This document shows positions 35,803 to 44,537 of a DNA stretch of 64,000 bases, one piece after another (position 1 is the stretch's first letter; each line of letters opens with the position of its first letter). The position numbers and the translations under genes are program-made. The notes under the pieces are model-generated. The model did no database searches. It saw only the letters and a program-made list of their open reading frames with translations, and was not told where the DNA came from. Source of the DNA: Clostridia bacterium (GTDB lineage: Bacteria > Bacillota > Clostridia > Christensenellales > Borkfalkiaceae); assembly GCA_017466825.1 (NCBI GenBank), contig JAFTTJ010000005.1:59022-123021 (forward strand), read 5' to 3'.

Positions 35803-36825
35803 TTACCTGTTTGTCAATATACTTTCTAATATTTTACCGACGTTTTCAAGCACCGCAACTACCTTTTGATAGTCCATACGGATAGGCCCAATAACGCCGT
35901 AAGTACCAATTTTAGTGCCGTTTGCCGAATAGGTTGCAGTAACTAACGAACAATCTTCGGGGATTTCTTCGTAACCGTCAGTACCTATTTTGACGTTGAT
36001 TTTTATATCTTTTCCGTCCCCGCTTAGCAAGGTCATAACCTTGTCTTTTTTAGTTACTACGGAAAGGAAATTTTTAATTTTACCGATATCGGCGTAGTCG
36101 GGATGATCCAAAATTTTGTCCTGTCCTTCTAAAACGACGTCGGACTCTTGCACCGTCATATAAACCCTTAACGCTTCGACTACGTTTACGAAAATACTCT
36201 TATATCCCGAAAACTCGTCGTTGATATCGTCTTTGATATTACATATCTCTTCAAAACTCTTACCTACGCAAAGCCTATTTAAAACGTTTTCGGCTTCGAT
36301 AAGTTGTTCTTCTTCCATATTTTCAGGCACGGTAATGTAATTGTCTTTTAAAAGCCTACGCTCGGTAACGATAAGCACCAAAGCCGTGTCTTTTTTATAA
36401 CGGAAAAACTTGATTACGTTTATCTTTTCGCCAACGTCGGGGCTAACTACGCCAACCGACGTATAAGACGTGAGTTCGCTTATAACCTTAGTCGTATTTT
36501 TGATAACTTCTTCTAAATTGTCGGCTTTGTCAAGGAAAATCTTTTTGATATAGTCGAGTTCTTTTTCGGTAAGTTTATCTTTGACCATAAGGTCGCTTAC
36601 GTAAAGTTTATACGCTTGCGCCGACGGAACTCTACCCGAAGACGTGTGAAGTTGGGTTAAGTAGCCGAGTTCTTCAAGCGCCGAAAGTTCGTTTCTGACC
36701 GTTGCCGAACTGATGTTTGGCAAATGTCTTTCGGTAAGACTTTTTGAAGAAACGGGTACGGCCGTTTCAATATAATCGTCGACGACGCATTGTAAAATCT
36801 TCTTTTTTCTTTCGGAAAGTTCCAT
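35803..36825 (-). CDS. hrcA: Heat-shock repressor HrcA
   Basis: Represses the operon by binding CIRCE. The N-terminal winged helix reads ELSERKKKILQCVVDDYIETAVPVSSKSL and SSATVRNELSALEELGYL, followed by the GAF-like middle and the C-terminal stretch IGTYGVIGPIRMDYQKVV. I chose the ATG giving MELSERKK (340 residues) because AAGGAG lies six bases upstream and the CIRCE element falls between it and the promoter; the 34 upstream in-frame codons overlap CIRCE and promoter and are not coding. Confidence 0.95.
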   Translation of the reverse strand: MELSERKKKILQCVVDDYIETAVPVSSKSLTERHLPNISSATVRNELSALEELGYLTQLHTSSGRVPSAQAYKLYVSDLMVKDKLTEKELDYIKKIFLDKADNLEEVIKNTTKVISELTSYTSVGVVSPDVGEKINVIKFFRYKKDTALVLIVTERRLLKDNYITVPENMEEEQLIEAENVLNRLCVGKSFEEICNIKDDINDEFSGYKSIFVNVVEALRVYMTVQESDVVLEGQDKILDHPDYADIGKIKNFLSVVTKKDKVMTLLSGDGKDIKINVKIGTDGYEEIPEDCSLVTATYSANGTKIGTYGVIGPIRMDYQKVVAVLENVGKILESILTNR

Positions 36826-36848
36826 TTGGCACTCCTTATCGTAATCTG

Positions 36849-36875
36849 TTAGCACTCTTTTTGCTTGACTGCTAA
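36849..36875. promoter_or_regulatory. CIRCE operator
   Basis: TTAGCACTC, nine-base spacer, GACTGCTAA: the consensus inverted repeat with one mismatch in the second half (C for G). It lies between the hrcA promoter and ATG, so HrcA would block transcription of the whole operon. Confidence 0.95.
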
Positions 36876-36885
36876 TTTCGACTAT

Positions 36886-36914
36886 ATTATATAATGTATT
36901 TGTCGGCTTGTCAA
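36886..36914 (-). promoter_or_regulatory. hrcA operon promoter, TTGACA-17-TATAAT
   Basis: Perfect sigma-A hexamers with a 17-base spacer on the minus strand, immediately upstream of CIRCE. Confidence 0.92.
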
Positions 36915-37039
36915 CCGTAGAACGCAATTTTTTAAAAATTTTTTTATTTTCACAAAATCTTCATTTTTGTAAGAATTATTATTGCCTTTTTAAGGATATT
37001 TATTACGATTGTTAAGGGTAAGACTAAACTTTAAATATA

Positions 37040-37075
37040 AAACGCGCCCAAAATCATTTGACTTTTGGACGCGAA
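37040..37075 (-). terminator. Terminator of the 37-aa peptide gene
   Basis: On the minus strand CGCGTCCAAAA pairs with TTTTGGGCGCG (one wobble) and is followed by TTTTATATTT. The stop codon of the peptide gene is in the loop. Confidence 0.82.
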
Positions 37076-37167
37076 TTAATTGAAAGACTTATATTTTCGC
37101 TTGCTATTAAACTAAAAGCGACTGCAAGCGTTGCTAACGCTAAACATAAAAAGGTTTTTATTTTCAT
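37054..37167 (-). CDS. Small secreted peptide, 37 aa, with own promoter and terminator
   Basis: Short gene opposite spoVT. The ATG follows AAAGGAG at a good distance. The product starts MKIKTFLCLALATLAVAF, a basic start plus hydrophobic core ending SLIAS, a plausible signal-peptide cleavage region; the remaining 14 residues ENISLSINSRPKVK would be a short basic-tailed mature peptide. A consensus promoter lies upstream and a hairpin terminator overlaps the stop. I do not recognise it. It could be an extracellular signal, a small membrane peptide or a toxin-like peptide. Confidence 0.75.
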   Translation of the reverse strand: MKIKTFLCLALATLAVAFSLIASENISLSINSRPKVK

Positions 37168-37211
37168 TATAGGTCTCCTTTGCTTGTTATGCGGTATCGT
37201 TTATATTTTTT

Positions 37212-37240
37212 ATTATATCACTTGTAATTTTTATTGTCAA
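37212..37240 (-). promoter_or_regulatory. Promoter of the 37-aa peptide gene, TTGACA-17-TATAAT
   Basis: Perfect -35 and -10 with a 17-base spacer on the minus strand, 45 bases upstream of the peptide ATG. It lies within the upstream region of spoVT on the other strand, so the two transcription units diverge here. Confidence 0.88.
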
Positions 37241-37303
37241 ATTTTAACTTGTGCGAATAATTTTAACTTCACTTCACAAAATAATTTTAATTGGAGGAAA
37301 ATT

Positions 37304-37846
37304 ATGAGAGCAACAGGAATTATTAGGCGCGTCGACGTTTTAGGAAGAGTCGTCGTTCCAAAGGAAATTAGAAAGGTTTTAAAAATCGACGAGGGCGATC
37401 CGCTTGAAATTTTTACGGATAAAGACGGTATTATTTTAAAAAAATACTCGCCCATAACCAACATGGACGGCTTGGCGGACGACGTGTGCAAAGCACTTGC
37501 TCGTCAAACTGCTAAATGCGTTTACGTAACCGACAAAGACTCTTTCGTCGCAGCGAGCGGTAACTGCCCCAAACAAGCCGTTTTTAGCGGTATTTCAAGC
37601 GAAATTTATAAACTTATCGTAAATAAGCAAACGGTTATTTCGTCATACGACGAAGGGGGCGCGCCACTACCCTTATCCGACGGCGAGCCCTGCGATTTTA
37701 CCAATCAACTCGTCATGCCCGTAATCGCAAACGACGAAGGGGTGGGTTGCATAATAATCGGCGACAAATCAAAGGAAAATAAAATTTCGTCAAACGATAT
37801 CGAACTCGTTTCCTTTGCCTGCGAAGTGCTTGCGAGTAGATACTAA
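37304..37846 (+). CDS. spoVT: Stage V sporulation protein T (AbrB-family regulator)
   Basis: Forespore-type transcription regulator in spore formers. The N-terminal AbrB swapped-hairpin domain reads MRATGIIRRVDVLGRVVVPKEIRKVLKI (1-50), followed by a GAF-like domain (about 55-178) ending NDIELVSFACEVLASRY. The ATG with TTGGAGGAAA upstream gives 180 residues, the family length; the in-frame upstream extension is noncoding. The stop overlaps the next ATG (TAATG). The order spoVT, MATE-like flippase, yabN is the same as in Bacillus subtilis. Confidence 0.94.
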   Translation: MRATGIIRRVDVLGRVVVPKEIRKVLKIDEGDPLEIFTDKDGIILKKYSPITNMDGLADDVCKALARQTAKCVYVTDKDSFVAASGNCPKQAVFSGISSEIYKLIVNKQTVISSYDEGGAPLPLSDGEPCDFTNQLVMPVIANDEGVGCIIIGDKSKENKISSNDIELVSFACEVLASRY

Positions 37847-39270
37847 TGACTAGCCCTATCACAGCGACTGACAACGGGCTAAAAAAATATAGAACGCCAA
37901 CCGTAACGCACCCCAAAAAGCAGACGCAAAATCTGCTTTTTGGGGCTACTGTTTTATCTATCGGCGGGCTTTTGACTAAAATTTTAGGGGCAATTTATCG
38001 AATACCTTTAACGTCGATTTTAGGGGCGGAAGGCATTGGCGTTTATCAAACGGCTTTCCCCGTGTACTGCATACTTTTAACCTTTTCGTCTACGGGCGTT
38101 CCGTCGGCGATTGCCAAACTAGTTGCGAGCGGTTACGGCGAGCGTAGCGTTTTAAAAAAAGCGCTTTCAATTTTTTTGCCAATAGGATTTTTAGGAACGG
38201 CGCTTATGAGCCTTTTTGCTTACCCAATAGCAAATTTACAAGGTAATAAAAGCGCCTATTTGGCGTATATAACCCTTTCTCCATCGGTCGTAATAGTTTC
38301 GGTTATTTCGTGTCTGCGGGGGTATTTTCAAGGTAAACTGAACGTTTTGCCGACTGCTATTTCACAAGTAATCGAACAAGCGGTTAAACTTGCGGTTGGG
38401 CTAACACTTTGCTTCTTTTTACAAGGTAGCCCCGCGCTAAAAGGCGGGCTTGCTTGTCTTGCCGTTACGGCTAGCGAAATAGTAGCGCTCGTATATCTTT
38501 TAGCCTGCAAAAAAAAGGATTATTCGCCTGCGTTAGATACGGTATATTTACCATTTAAACGACTTATAGCCACACTTTTACCTATAACTCTATCCACGAT
38601 ACTACTTCCTATTTCAAGGGTTTTCGACAGTTTTACTATCGTAAACCTAATGAGCGCTTACACGGATAAAGCCACCGCTTTATACGGCGTTTACACGGGT
38701 GGCGTCGAGTCGGTTTCGGGCGTGCCCGTCGCCGTTTGTTACGGCTTTGCTACGGCGGTTTTACCGCAAATTACCAAGGCTTTATCTAGCGGTGATTATA
38801 AGTCGGCTAAAAAAGACTGTTTTAAAAGCCTTTCGATTTGTCTATTTTTATCGACGGCTTTCGGTTTGTTTTTGTTTTTATTCTCTCGCCCTATAACGAA
38901 TATTCTATTTTCTCGACTTTCGCGTTTTGAAAAAGACGTTACGGCAAAACTCCTTTCCCTTTCTTTCTTCTCGGTAATAGGTCTTTCACTTTTACAAACG
39001 CTCGCTTCGTGCATTATCGCATACGACAAACCCTATTTCCCTTGCGTAAGCCTTGGTATCGGTATAGCGATAAAATTTTTTATGCAAATTCTTTTGCTTA
39101 AAAACCCGACTATTAACGTTTTTGGAAGTTTATATTCGGATATTGCCTGTTATTTTGTTGCAGTTTTTTTAAATTTGTTATATATTATATTTATCACTAA
39201 TAAAGAGAGAGTTTGCAATGAAAATAACTTTAGTCGGTATAGGAACGCAAATAGGCGACTTAACGGTTGA
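37846..39270 (+). CDS. SpoVB/YabM-type polysaccharide (lipid-linked) flippase
   Basis: A 474-residue MOP-superfamily membrane protein with about 14 segments. It carries the family start NLLFGATVLSIGGLLTKILGAIYRIPLT, GIGVYQTAFPVY and the loop GVESVSGVPVAVCYGFATAVLPQI. Relatives flip lipid-linked wall precursors or act in spore cortex formation. The gene follows spoVT with a one-base overlap and its last 53 bases overlap yabN, as part of the conserved spoVT-yabM-yabN cluster. Which lipid is moved is unknown. Confidence 0.88.
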   Translation: MTSPITATDNGLKKYRTPTVTHPKKQTQNLLFGATVLSIGGLLTKILGAIYRIPLTSILGAEGIGVYQTAFPVYCILLTFSSTGVPSAIAKLVASGYGERSVLKKALSIFLPIGFLGTALMSLFAYPIANLQGNKSAYLAYITLSPSVVIVSVISCLRGYFQGKLNVLPTAISQVIEQAVKLAVGLTLCFFLQGSPALKGGLACLAVTASEIVALVYLLACKKKDYSPALDTVYLPFKRLIATLLPITLSTILLPISRVFDSFTIVNLMSAYTDKATALYGVYTGGVESVSGVPVAVCYGFATAVLPQITKALSSGDYKSAKKDCFKSLSICLFLSTAFGLFLFLFSRPITNILFSRLSRFEKDVTAKLLSLSFFSVIGLSLLQTLASCIIAYDKPYFPCVSLGIGIAIKFFMQILLLKNPTINVFGSLYSDIACYFVAVFLNLLYIIFITNKERVCNENNFSRYRNANRRLNG

Positions 39271-40624
39271 CGGCTTAAACGAAATTAACAGCGGTAAAAA
39301 AGTCTTTTTAAGGTCTGCTTTATCACTCGTCGGCAAACAAATCGTCGACGGCGGTTATAAGGTAGAGCCCCTTGACTTTTTATACGAGAAAAGCAAAAAC
39401 TTCGACACGCTTTCAAAAAAATTAGCAAAGGTAATTATCGACGCGTCTAAAACTGAAGACGTAGTCTATCTCGTCGACGGGGACGTCGCTAGCGACGTTT
39501 CTTGCTCAATAATTTTACAAAAGAAAAAAGACGTTAAAATTATACCCGGCGTTTCAAAAGTCAATTACTACTTGGCGCAAACGGGCGTTACGGGCGCTTA
39601 TACGGCGTGCTCGGCGTACGATTTAAACAAGACTACTCTTTCCCTTCCGCTAGTCGTTTACGACGTCGATAATCAGTTCGTCGCAAGCGACGTAAAACTC
39701 ACTCTTTCAAACTTGTTTGGTGATGAAATCCCTGCCTATAAGTTCAAAAATGGCACTTTTAAGAAAATTAAACTTTACGAATTCGACTTTGAAAACGACT
39801 TTGATTATTCTAGCGCAATCGTGATAAAGGAAGTTCCGCTAATTCAAAAAACGAGATTTTCTTTTGAAGATTTACACCAAATTATTAAGGTGTTGCGCTC
39901 GGAAAACGGTTGTCCTTGGGATAGGGCGCAAACAAATGAAAGTATTAGAAAAGACGTAATTGAAGAAGCGTACGAACTAGTCGACGCTATAAACCGTGGC
40001 GACGACGACGGCATTTGCGAAGAGTCGGGCGATTTGATTTTACAAGCGGTGTTCGCTTCGGTATTTGCCGAAGAAACACAGACGTTTACCATTGACGACG
40101 TTATCAGCGGTATTTGCGGTAAACTGATTGCTCGCCACACTCATATTTTTGGCGCGGACAAAGCGACTAGCGCAGAAAGCGCCCTTGAAATATGGGATAA
40201 AAACAAACAAAAGGAAAAGGGCTTTACTTCAGGCGGAGAGTATCTTGAATCCGTACCGATTAACCTGCCCGCTTTGATGAGAGCCCAAAAAGTTGGCTCG
40301 AGAGCAAAAAAACGCAATATGGACTTTGAGTCGGCTAGCGCCGTTTTTGAAAAGATAACCGAAGAACTTGGCGAAGTTAAAGACGAACTTGGTTGCGGTG
40401 ATTTAAAAAAACTTTCAAGTGAAGTTGGCGATTTGCTCTTTGCGATAGTAAGTTTTGCAAGACTTTTAGGTTTTGAAAGCGAAGAGATTTTAAATCTTTC
40501 TACCGATAAATTTATTAGGCGTTTTAAAAAGACCGAAGAATTGATTATTAAGGACGGCAAGGATATGCAAAACCTTACCGCTAAAGAAATTGACGAATAC
40601 TACAATGAATCTAAAAAGTATTAA
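39218..40624 (+). CDS. yabN: YabN: tetrapyrrole methylase-like domain fused to MazG pyrophosphohydrolase
   Basis: Two-domain protein of 468 residues. Residues 1-210 form a SAM-dependent tetrapyrrole methylase-like fold (MKITLVGIGTQIGDLTVDGL; VVYLVDGDVAS). Residues 220-465 form a MazG domain with two repeats: LRSENGCPWDRAQTNESIRKDVIEEAYELVDAI, EESGDLILQAVFASVFAEE and later EELGEVKDELGCGD, the EExxE-type Mg sites that hydrolyse NTPs. The fused form is typical of Firmicutes. The role is probably nucleotide-pool cleaning; the methylase substrate is unknown. Confidence 0.93.
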   Translation: MKITLVGIGTQIGDLTVDGLNEINSGKKVFLRSALSLVGKQIVDGGYKVEPLDFLYEKSKNFDTLSKKLAKVIIDASKTEDVVYLVDGDVASDVSCSIILQKKKDVKIIPGVSKVNYYLAQTGVTGAYTACSAYDLNKTTLSLPLVVYDVDNQFVASDVKLTLSNLFGDEIPAYKFKNGTFKKIKLYEFDFENDFDYSSAIVIKEVPLIQKTRFSFEDLHQIIKVLRSENGCPWDRAQTNESIRKDVIEEAYELVDAINRGDDDGICEESGDLILQAVFASVFAEETQTFTIDDVISGICGKLIARHTHIFGADKATSAESALEIWDKNKQKEKGFTSGGEYLESVPINLPALMRAQKVGSRAKKRNMDFESASAVFEKITEELGEVKDELGCGDLKKLSSEVGDLLFAIVSFARLLGFESEEILNLSTDKFIRRFKKTEELIIKDGKDMQNLTAKEIDEYYNESKKY

Positions 40625-41546
40625 AATAGGCAAATTTGAAACCGAAAACAATTTGTTTTTTGCACCGCTTGCGGGGTTTTCAGACTTTGCGATGAGAGAT
40701 ATTTGCATAGGCTACGGCGCAGGGCTCACCTTTACCGAAATGGTGAGTTGCAAGGGGCTACTCTTCGGCAATGAAAACACCGAAAACCTACTTTATTGTA
40801 GCCCGTCTGAAAAGATTAAGTGCGCGCAGATTTTCGGCAACGACCCCGTTATTATGAGAAGGGCTATTGAAGAAACTCCCCTTTCCAATTTTGACGTTAT
40901 CGATATAAATTTCGGTTGTCCTATGCCCAAAATTTTTAACAACGGCGAAGGTAGCGCTCTACTGCAAAACCCTGCTCTTGCCGAAAAAATCGTTTACGAG
41001 TGTTCAAAATCTGATAAACCCATAACTTGCAAGATTAGAATTGGGATAAAAGACGGCGAATTTTTGACCGAAGATTTTGTTAAAGCAATATGCGCAGGCG
41101 GCGCTAAACTCATCACCGTGCACGGTAGAACTAGGGATAAAATTTACGCTGGCGAGCCAAATTACGAAGAGATTGCAAAGGCTAAAAACTCGTCTATAGT
41201 ACCCGTCGTTGCAAACGGCGGAATCTTTTGCAAAGAAGACGCAGACAAAATGCAAAGCCTTACCGGCGCTGACGGAGTTATGATTGCTAGGGGCGCTCTT
41301 GAAAAACCTTGGATATTTGCCGAAATATTGGGAAAAGACGTAAAAGTTTGTAAAAAAACTTTAATTAACGAACATATAGACCGACTTTTGACGAGATACG
41401 ACGACAGGACGGTTTCAATAATTTTTAGAAAGCAACTATGCTTATACTTAAAAGGCGAGAAAAATTCCGCCGACTTAAAACAAAAACTTTTTACGTATAA
41501 AGACACGCGTTCAATCAAAAACGCGATTGACGAATTCTTTTCGTAA
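40605..41546 (+). CDS. dus: tRNA-dihydrouridine synthase (Dus family)
   Basis: FMN-dependent reduction of uridine to dihydrouridine in tRNA. Motifs are FFAPLAGFSDFAMR at the N-terminus, EMVSCKGLL, the signature DVIDINFGCPMPKIFNNGEGSALL with the active-site Cys, ITCKIRIG, ITVHGRTR and PVVANGGI. The ATG (MNLKSIKIGKFE) overlaps the end of yabN by 20 bases; a TTG five codons upstream is less likely. 313 residues. Exact site specificity (DusB-like) is inferred. Confidence 0.93.
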   Translation: MNLKSIKIGKFETENNLFFAPLAGFSDFAMRDICIGYGAGLTFTEMVSCKGLLFGNENTENLLYCSPSEKIKCAQIFGNDPVIMRRAIEETPLSNFDVIDINFGCPMPKIFNNGEGSALLQNPALAEKIVYECSKSDKPITCKIRIGIKDGEFLTEDFVKAICAGGAKLITVHGRTRDKIYAGEPNYEEIAKAKNSSIVPVVANGGIFCKEDADKMQSLTGADGVMIARGALEKPWIFAEILGKDVKVCKKTLINEHIDRLLTRYDDRTVSIIFRKQLCLYLKGEKNSADLKQKLFTYKDTRSIKNAIDEFFS

Positions 41547-41592
41547 CAAAACGCGCGCTTTCAAAATAGAATAGATTAAAGGAATTTTTGTT

Positions 41593-42234
41593 TTGAAAGT
41601 AAAGATTGATTTAAACGCAACTTTTCCGCTTGCCGAAAATTTAGACGGCGATTTCAACCTTTTTATAAACGGCTTTAACGACTGCGAAAGGGTTAAATAC
41701 GGTAAGGAATTAAACGGGCAAACTACCCGTCTAAAAGACATTTGCCACCTTTCCGAAAGGTATGACAAAATCATAATTTCGGCGTTTGACACAGACAACT
41801 ACGGCATATTAAAACAGTCAGCAGGGGTTTTTTACAAGGGCAAACTGCTCGGCATAAGCGACACTTCAACCGTCTACGCCGACGGCTATTACATGCCCGG
41901 GTGCGGTGGCAAACTTTATCAAACCGACCTAGGCAAAATCGGCCTAGCGGTTGGCGACGACATATACTCTTTTAGTCTGTTTAAAGCGCTTGCCGTGTGC
42001 GGCGCGGAACTTATCGTTGCGACGACCAACTTCAAGAAAAAGGAAATAAACTCGATTCTAACTAGGGCTTACGCCTTTTTACTTGGCGTACCTATCGTCT
42101 TACTGTATAGCGGTGGCGCGTACGCGTCGGACGCAGGCGGTAACCCCGTTCAATTAAACGAAGATAAGACGGTAGAACTCACCCCTTACGCAGAATACGT
42201 TTTAAAAATAACAAAAACCCGATTTAATAGGTGA
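41593..42234 (+). CDS. Degenerate carbon-nitrogen hydrolase (nitrilase-fold) protein
   Basis: A 213-residue protein with the nitrilase superfamily's order of strands (KIIISAFDTDNYG; FYKGKLLGIS; LGKIGLAVGDDIYSFSLFKALAVCGAELIV). At the place where active members have a Cys in the G-x-x-I-C-Y-D motif, this one has Gly (LAVGDDIY), and the expected Lys segment reads DTSTVYADGY. It is therefore probably not a hydrolase. The start is TTG with AAAGGA upstream. It follows the dus gene in the same direction. Confidence 0.65.
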   Translation: MKVKIDLNATFPLAENLDGDFNLFINGFNDCERVKYGKELNGQTTRLKDICHLSERYDKIIISAFDTDNYGILKQSAGVFYKGKLLGISDTSTVYADGYYMPGCGGKLYQTDLGKIGLAVGDDIYSFSLFKALAVCGAELIVATTNFKKKEINSILTRAYAFLLGVPIVLLYSGGAYASDAGGNPVQLNEDKTVELTPYAEYVLKITKTRFNR

Positions 42235-42288
42235 TTTACCTACAAAGACCGCCTATAAGTCGATTATTTACACAAAAGGAAGAATGCT

Positions 42289-42783
42289 ATGTTCAATATC
42301 GTACTGGTAGAACCTGAAATTCCGCAAAACACGGGCAACATTTCAAGAACTTGCGCGGCGACTAATTCCGTGCTTCATCTCGTAAGACCGCTTGGATTTG
42401 AAATATCCGATCGCACCTTAAAAAGGGCGGGGCTTGACTATTGGCAATATCTCGACGTTAGATATTACGACAGTTTTCAAGAACTTTTAGACAAGTATTA
42501 CGACGGCTCGAATTTTTACTTTATGTCCACGAAAGGCGCAAAGGTGTACTCTGACGCCCAGTTTAAAGACGGCGACTTTTTAGTTTTTGGAAAAGAATCC
42601 CACGGACTTCCCGAACCACTTTTAGAGAAACATTACGACGAGACTCTGCGTATACCCATGTGGCAAAACTTGAGAAGTTTAAATCTTTCAAATTCGGTTG
42701 CTCTCACCCTTTACGAAGCCCTTAGACAAAACGGCTTTGAGGGTTTAAATCCCGAAGGTCACCTTACGGGCAGAAAAGACTAG
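42289..42783 (+). CDS. trmL: tRNA (cytidine(34)-2'-O)-methyltransferase
   Basis: SPOUT-fold enzyme that methylates the wobble ribose of certain leucine tRNAs. The 164-residue product has all three knot motifs: IPQNTGNISRTCAATNSVLHL, FLVFGKESHGLPEPLL and IPMWQNLRSLNLSNSVALTLYEALRQ. Length is typical. It stands 10 bases before the DUF6062 gene and 55 bases after the nitrilase-like gene; a dispersed repeat copy lies in that gap. Confidence 0.94.
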   Translation: MFNIVLVEPEIPQNTGNISRTCAATNSVLHLVRPLGFEISDRTLKRAGLDYWQYLDVRYYDSFQELLDKYYDGSNFYFMSTKGAKVYSDAQFKDGDFLVFGKESHGLPEPLLEKHYDETLRIPMWQNLRSLNLSNSVALTLYEALRQNGFEGLNPEGHLTGRKD

Positions 42784-42792
42784 GGGGATACT

Positions 42793-43470
42793 ATGAATTA
42801 CCATATTGGAACTATGCTCATTGACGAAAATTTTACCGAAGGTTGCGACTGTCCTATTTGCAAAATCAAAAAGACGGTAAACGAGCGCCTTACCGAGCAA
42901 TATTTGGGTGAAGCGGTTATGGAAGAAGATACTCGCTTAGAAGTAAATAAACTAGGCTTTTGCCCAAACCACTACTCTATGCTCTTTTCCTTCCGCTCTA
43001 AACTTGGTCTTGCATTGCAAGTTTCAACGAGATTACTAACGCTTAGAAATGAAATAACCTTACCAAAAAACGGTTGGCAAGCAAAAAAGCAGGGCGAAAC
43101 CCTACTTAAAACTAACAAGACCTGCGTGATATGCAAATATCTTGAAGAACATATGGTGCGCTATTACAAAACGGTCGCCGAAGTTTATTATAACGTTGCG
43201 AGTTTTAAAGATAGGCTACTAGCCGTAGACGGCTTTTGCATGGAACACTATGCTAACCTGCTAAAATATTCGTCTTGCGCAGGCAGTAAACAAAAGGAAT
43301 ACGTAGCCGACCTTTACGCCGTGCAATCTAAAAAAATCGACTCTTTAAAGGTTGCTATCGACGAGTTTTGCATACACCACGACTACCGCAGGGTTGGCAC
43401 GCCTCTTTCAGACCAAGCGAGAGAGTCTTTAAAGGTCGCTCAAAAAACACTTTACGGTGATAAAAAATGA
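42793..43470 (+). CDS. DUF6062-type Cys-rich protein
   Basis: A 225-residue soluble protein with paired Cys motifs CDCPICKIKK (around 19-28), FCPNHYSML and a second set TCVICKYLEEH (around 112) and FCMEHYANLL, suggesting two zinc or redox sites in a duplicated architecture. I recognise the layout as the DUF6062 family of Clostridia, function unknown. It is co-oriented with trmL, ten bases downstream. Confidence 0.75.
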   Translation: MNYHIGTMLIDENFTEGCDCPICKIKKTVNERLTEQYLGEAVMEEDTRLEVNKLGFCPNHYSMLFSFRSKLGLALQVSTRLLTLRNEITLPKNGWQAKKQGETLLKTNKTCVICKYLEEHMVRYYKTVAEVYYNVASFKDRLLAVDGFCMEHYANLLKYSSCAGSKQKEYVADLYAVQSKKIDSLKVAIDEFCIHHDYRRVGTPLSDQARESLKVAQKTLYGDKK

Positions 43471-43517
43471 CTTATAGCCGATTATTTGACGGTCTTCGCT
43501 AAATTTAGCGAATAGAC

Positions 43518-43546
43518 TTGAAAAATAATCGGTTTTGTGTTATAAT
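43518..43546 (+). promoter_or_regulatory. degV promoter, TTGAAA-17-TATAAT
   Basis: Good -35 and perfect -10 with 17-base spacing, about 100 bases upstream of the DegV gene. Confidence 0.75.
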
Positions 43547-43652
43547 ATATTAGTTAGTAAAAATATTGGGTCGTTTTTATAAAAAACATACCGTTTACTA
43601 ACAAATTTTCCTACAACTGAATATACTCTAATTTTACAAAGGAGTTGATTTT

Positions 43653-44525
43653 ATGTATCAATTATTTACTGACACCGATACGGACGTAACCCCAAAAATA
43701 GCCGAAAAGTTGGGCTATAAGCTCATTATTATGCCTTATACCCTTTCAAACGGCACGGAAGTTCACCCGTATATCGACTACGAAACTTTCGATTACGTAT
43801 CATTTTACCAAATGCTGAGAAAGGGTGAAATTCCCAAAACTTTCGCCCTTGCGCCCACGAAATATATAGAATATTTCGAGCCGACTTTAAAGGAAGGCAA
43901 AGATATTTTATACGTGCATTTTTCAGCCGCTATGAGCGGAACTTTCGACTCAATGAAAATCGCTTGGGAAGAACTTTCAAAGCGTTACCCCGACAGAAAA
44001 TTATATACCGTCGACACGAAAGGCATTTCAATTTTAAGTCATATTATAATTGAAGAAATTGCCACTTTAGCAAACGGCGGGGCTACAGCCGACGAAATTT
44101 TAGATTGGGCAAATCGCGAAGTTGATAAATTTGCCGTTTACTTCTACTCTAACAACTTAAAATTCTTTGCCCGTAGTGGAAGAATTAGCAACTTCTCTGC
44201 GGCAATGGGTAGCCTTATCGGTATTCGTCCGATAATTTCGGTCGACGACAAAGGTGTTATGAGTTCTATCGGCAAAGCAAAGGGCAAAAGCGGCGCTATA
44301 GACGCATTATTAAACTACGTTAAGACCTTGCAAGACGATATTAAGGGGCATAAAGTGTTGATTGGACACACCGACGCTTTAGACCAAGCGCAAACCCTTG
44401 AAGGTTTGTTAAAAAAAGAATTTGGCGACGACTTAGTCGTTGAAATTATGCCTGTAAACCCGACGATAGGTTGCCATTGCGGACCTGAAACGGTAGGCGT
44501 TTGTTTCCACGCAATTCATAGATAA
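43653..44525 (+). CDS. DegV-family fatty-acid-binding protein
   Basis: Binds fatty acids (FakB-like) and probably presents them to a fatty acid kinase. The 290-residue product has the DegV N-terminus (LFTDTDTDVTPKIAEKLG), the ligand loop VHFSAAMSGTFDSMK, the arch region FFARSGRISNFSAAMGSLIGIRPI, and the C-terminal GCHCGPETVGV. AAAGGAG precedes the ATG. It is followed 12 bases later by a GNAT gene. The partner kinase (fakA) is not in this window. Confidence 0.9.
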   Translation: MYQLFTDTDTDVTPKIAEKLGYKLIIMPYTLSNGTEVHPYIDYETFDYVSFYQMLRKGEIPKTFALAPTKYIEYFEPTLKEGKDILYVHFSAAMSGTFDSMKIAWEELSKRYPDRKLYTVDTKGISILSHIIIEEIATLANGGATADEILDWANREVDKFAVYFYSNNLKFFARSGRISNFSAAMGSLIGIRPIISVDDKGVMSSIGKAKGKSGAIDALLNYVKTLQDDIKGHKVLIGHTDALDQAQTLEGLLKKEFGDDLVVEIMPVNPTIGCHCGPETVGVCFHAIHR

Positions 44526-44537
44526 AAGGATGGGGTT

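Noticed and set aside
37058-37303. 82-codon N-terminal extension of spoVT
   Set aside because: It runs antisense through the 37-aa peptide gene and its promoter; SpoVT length and ribosome site support the later ATG.
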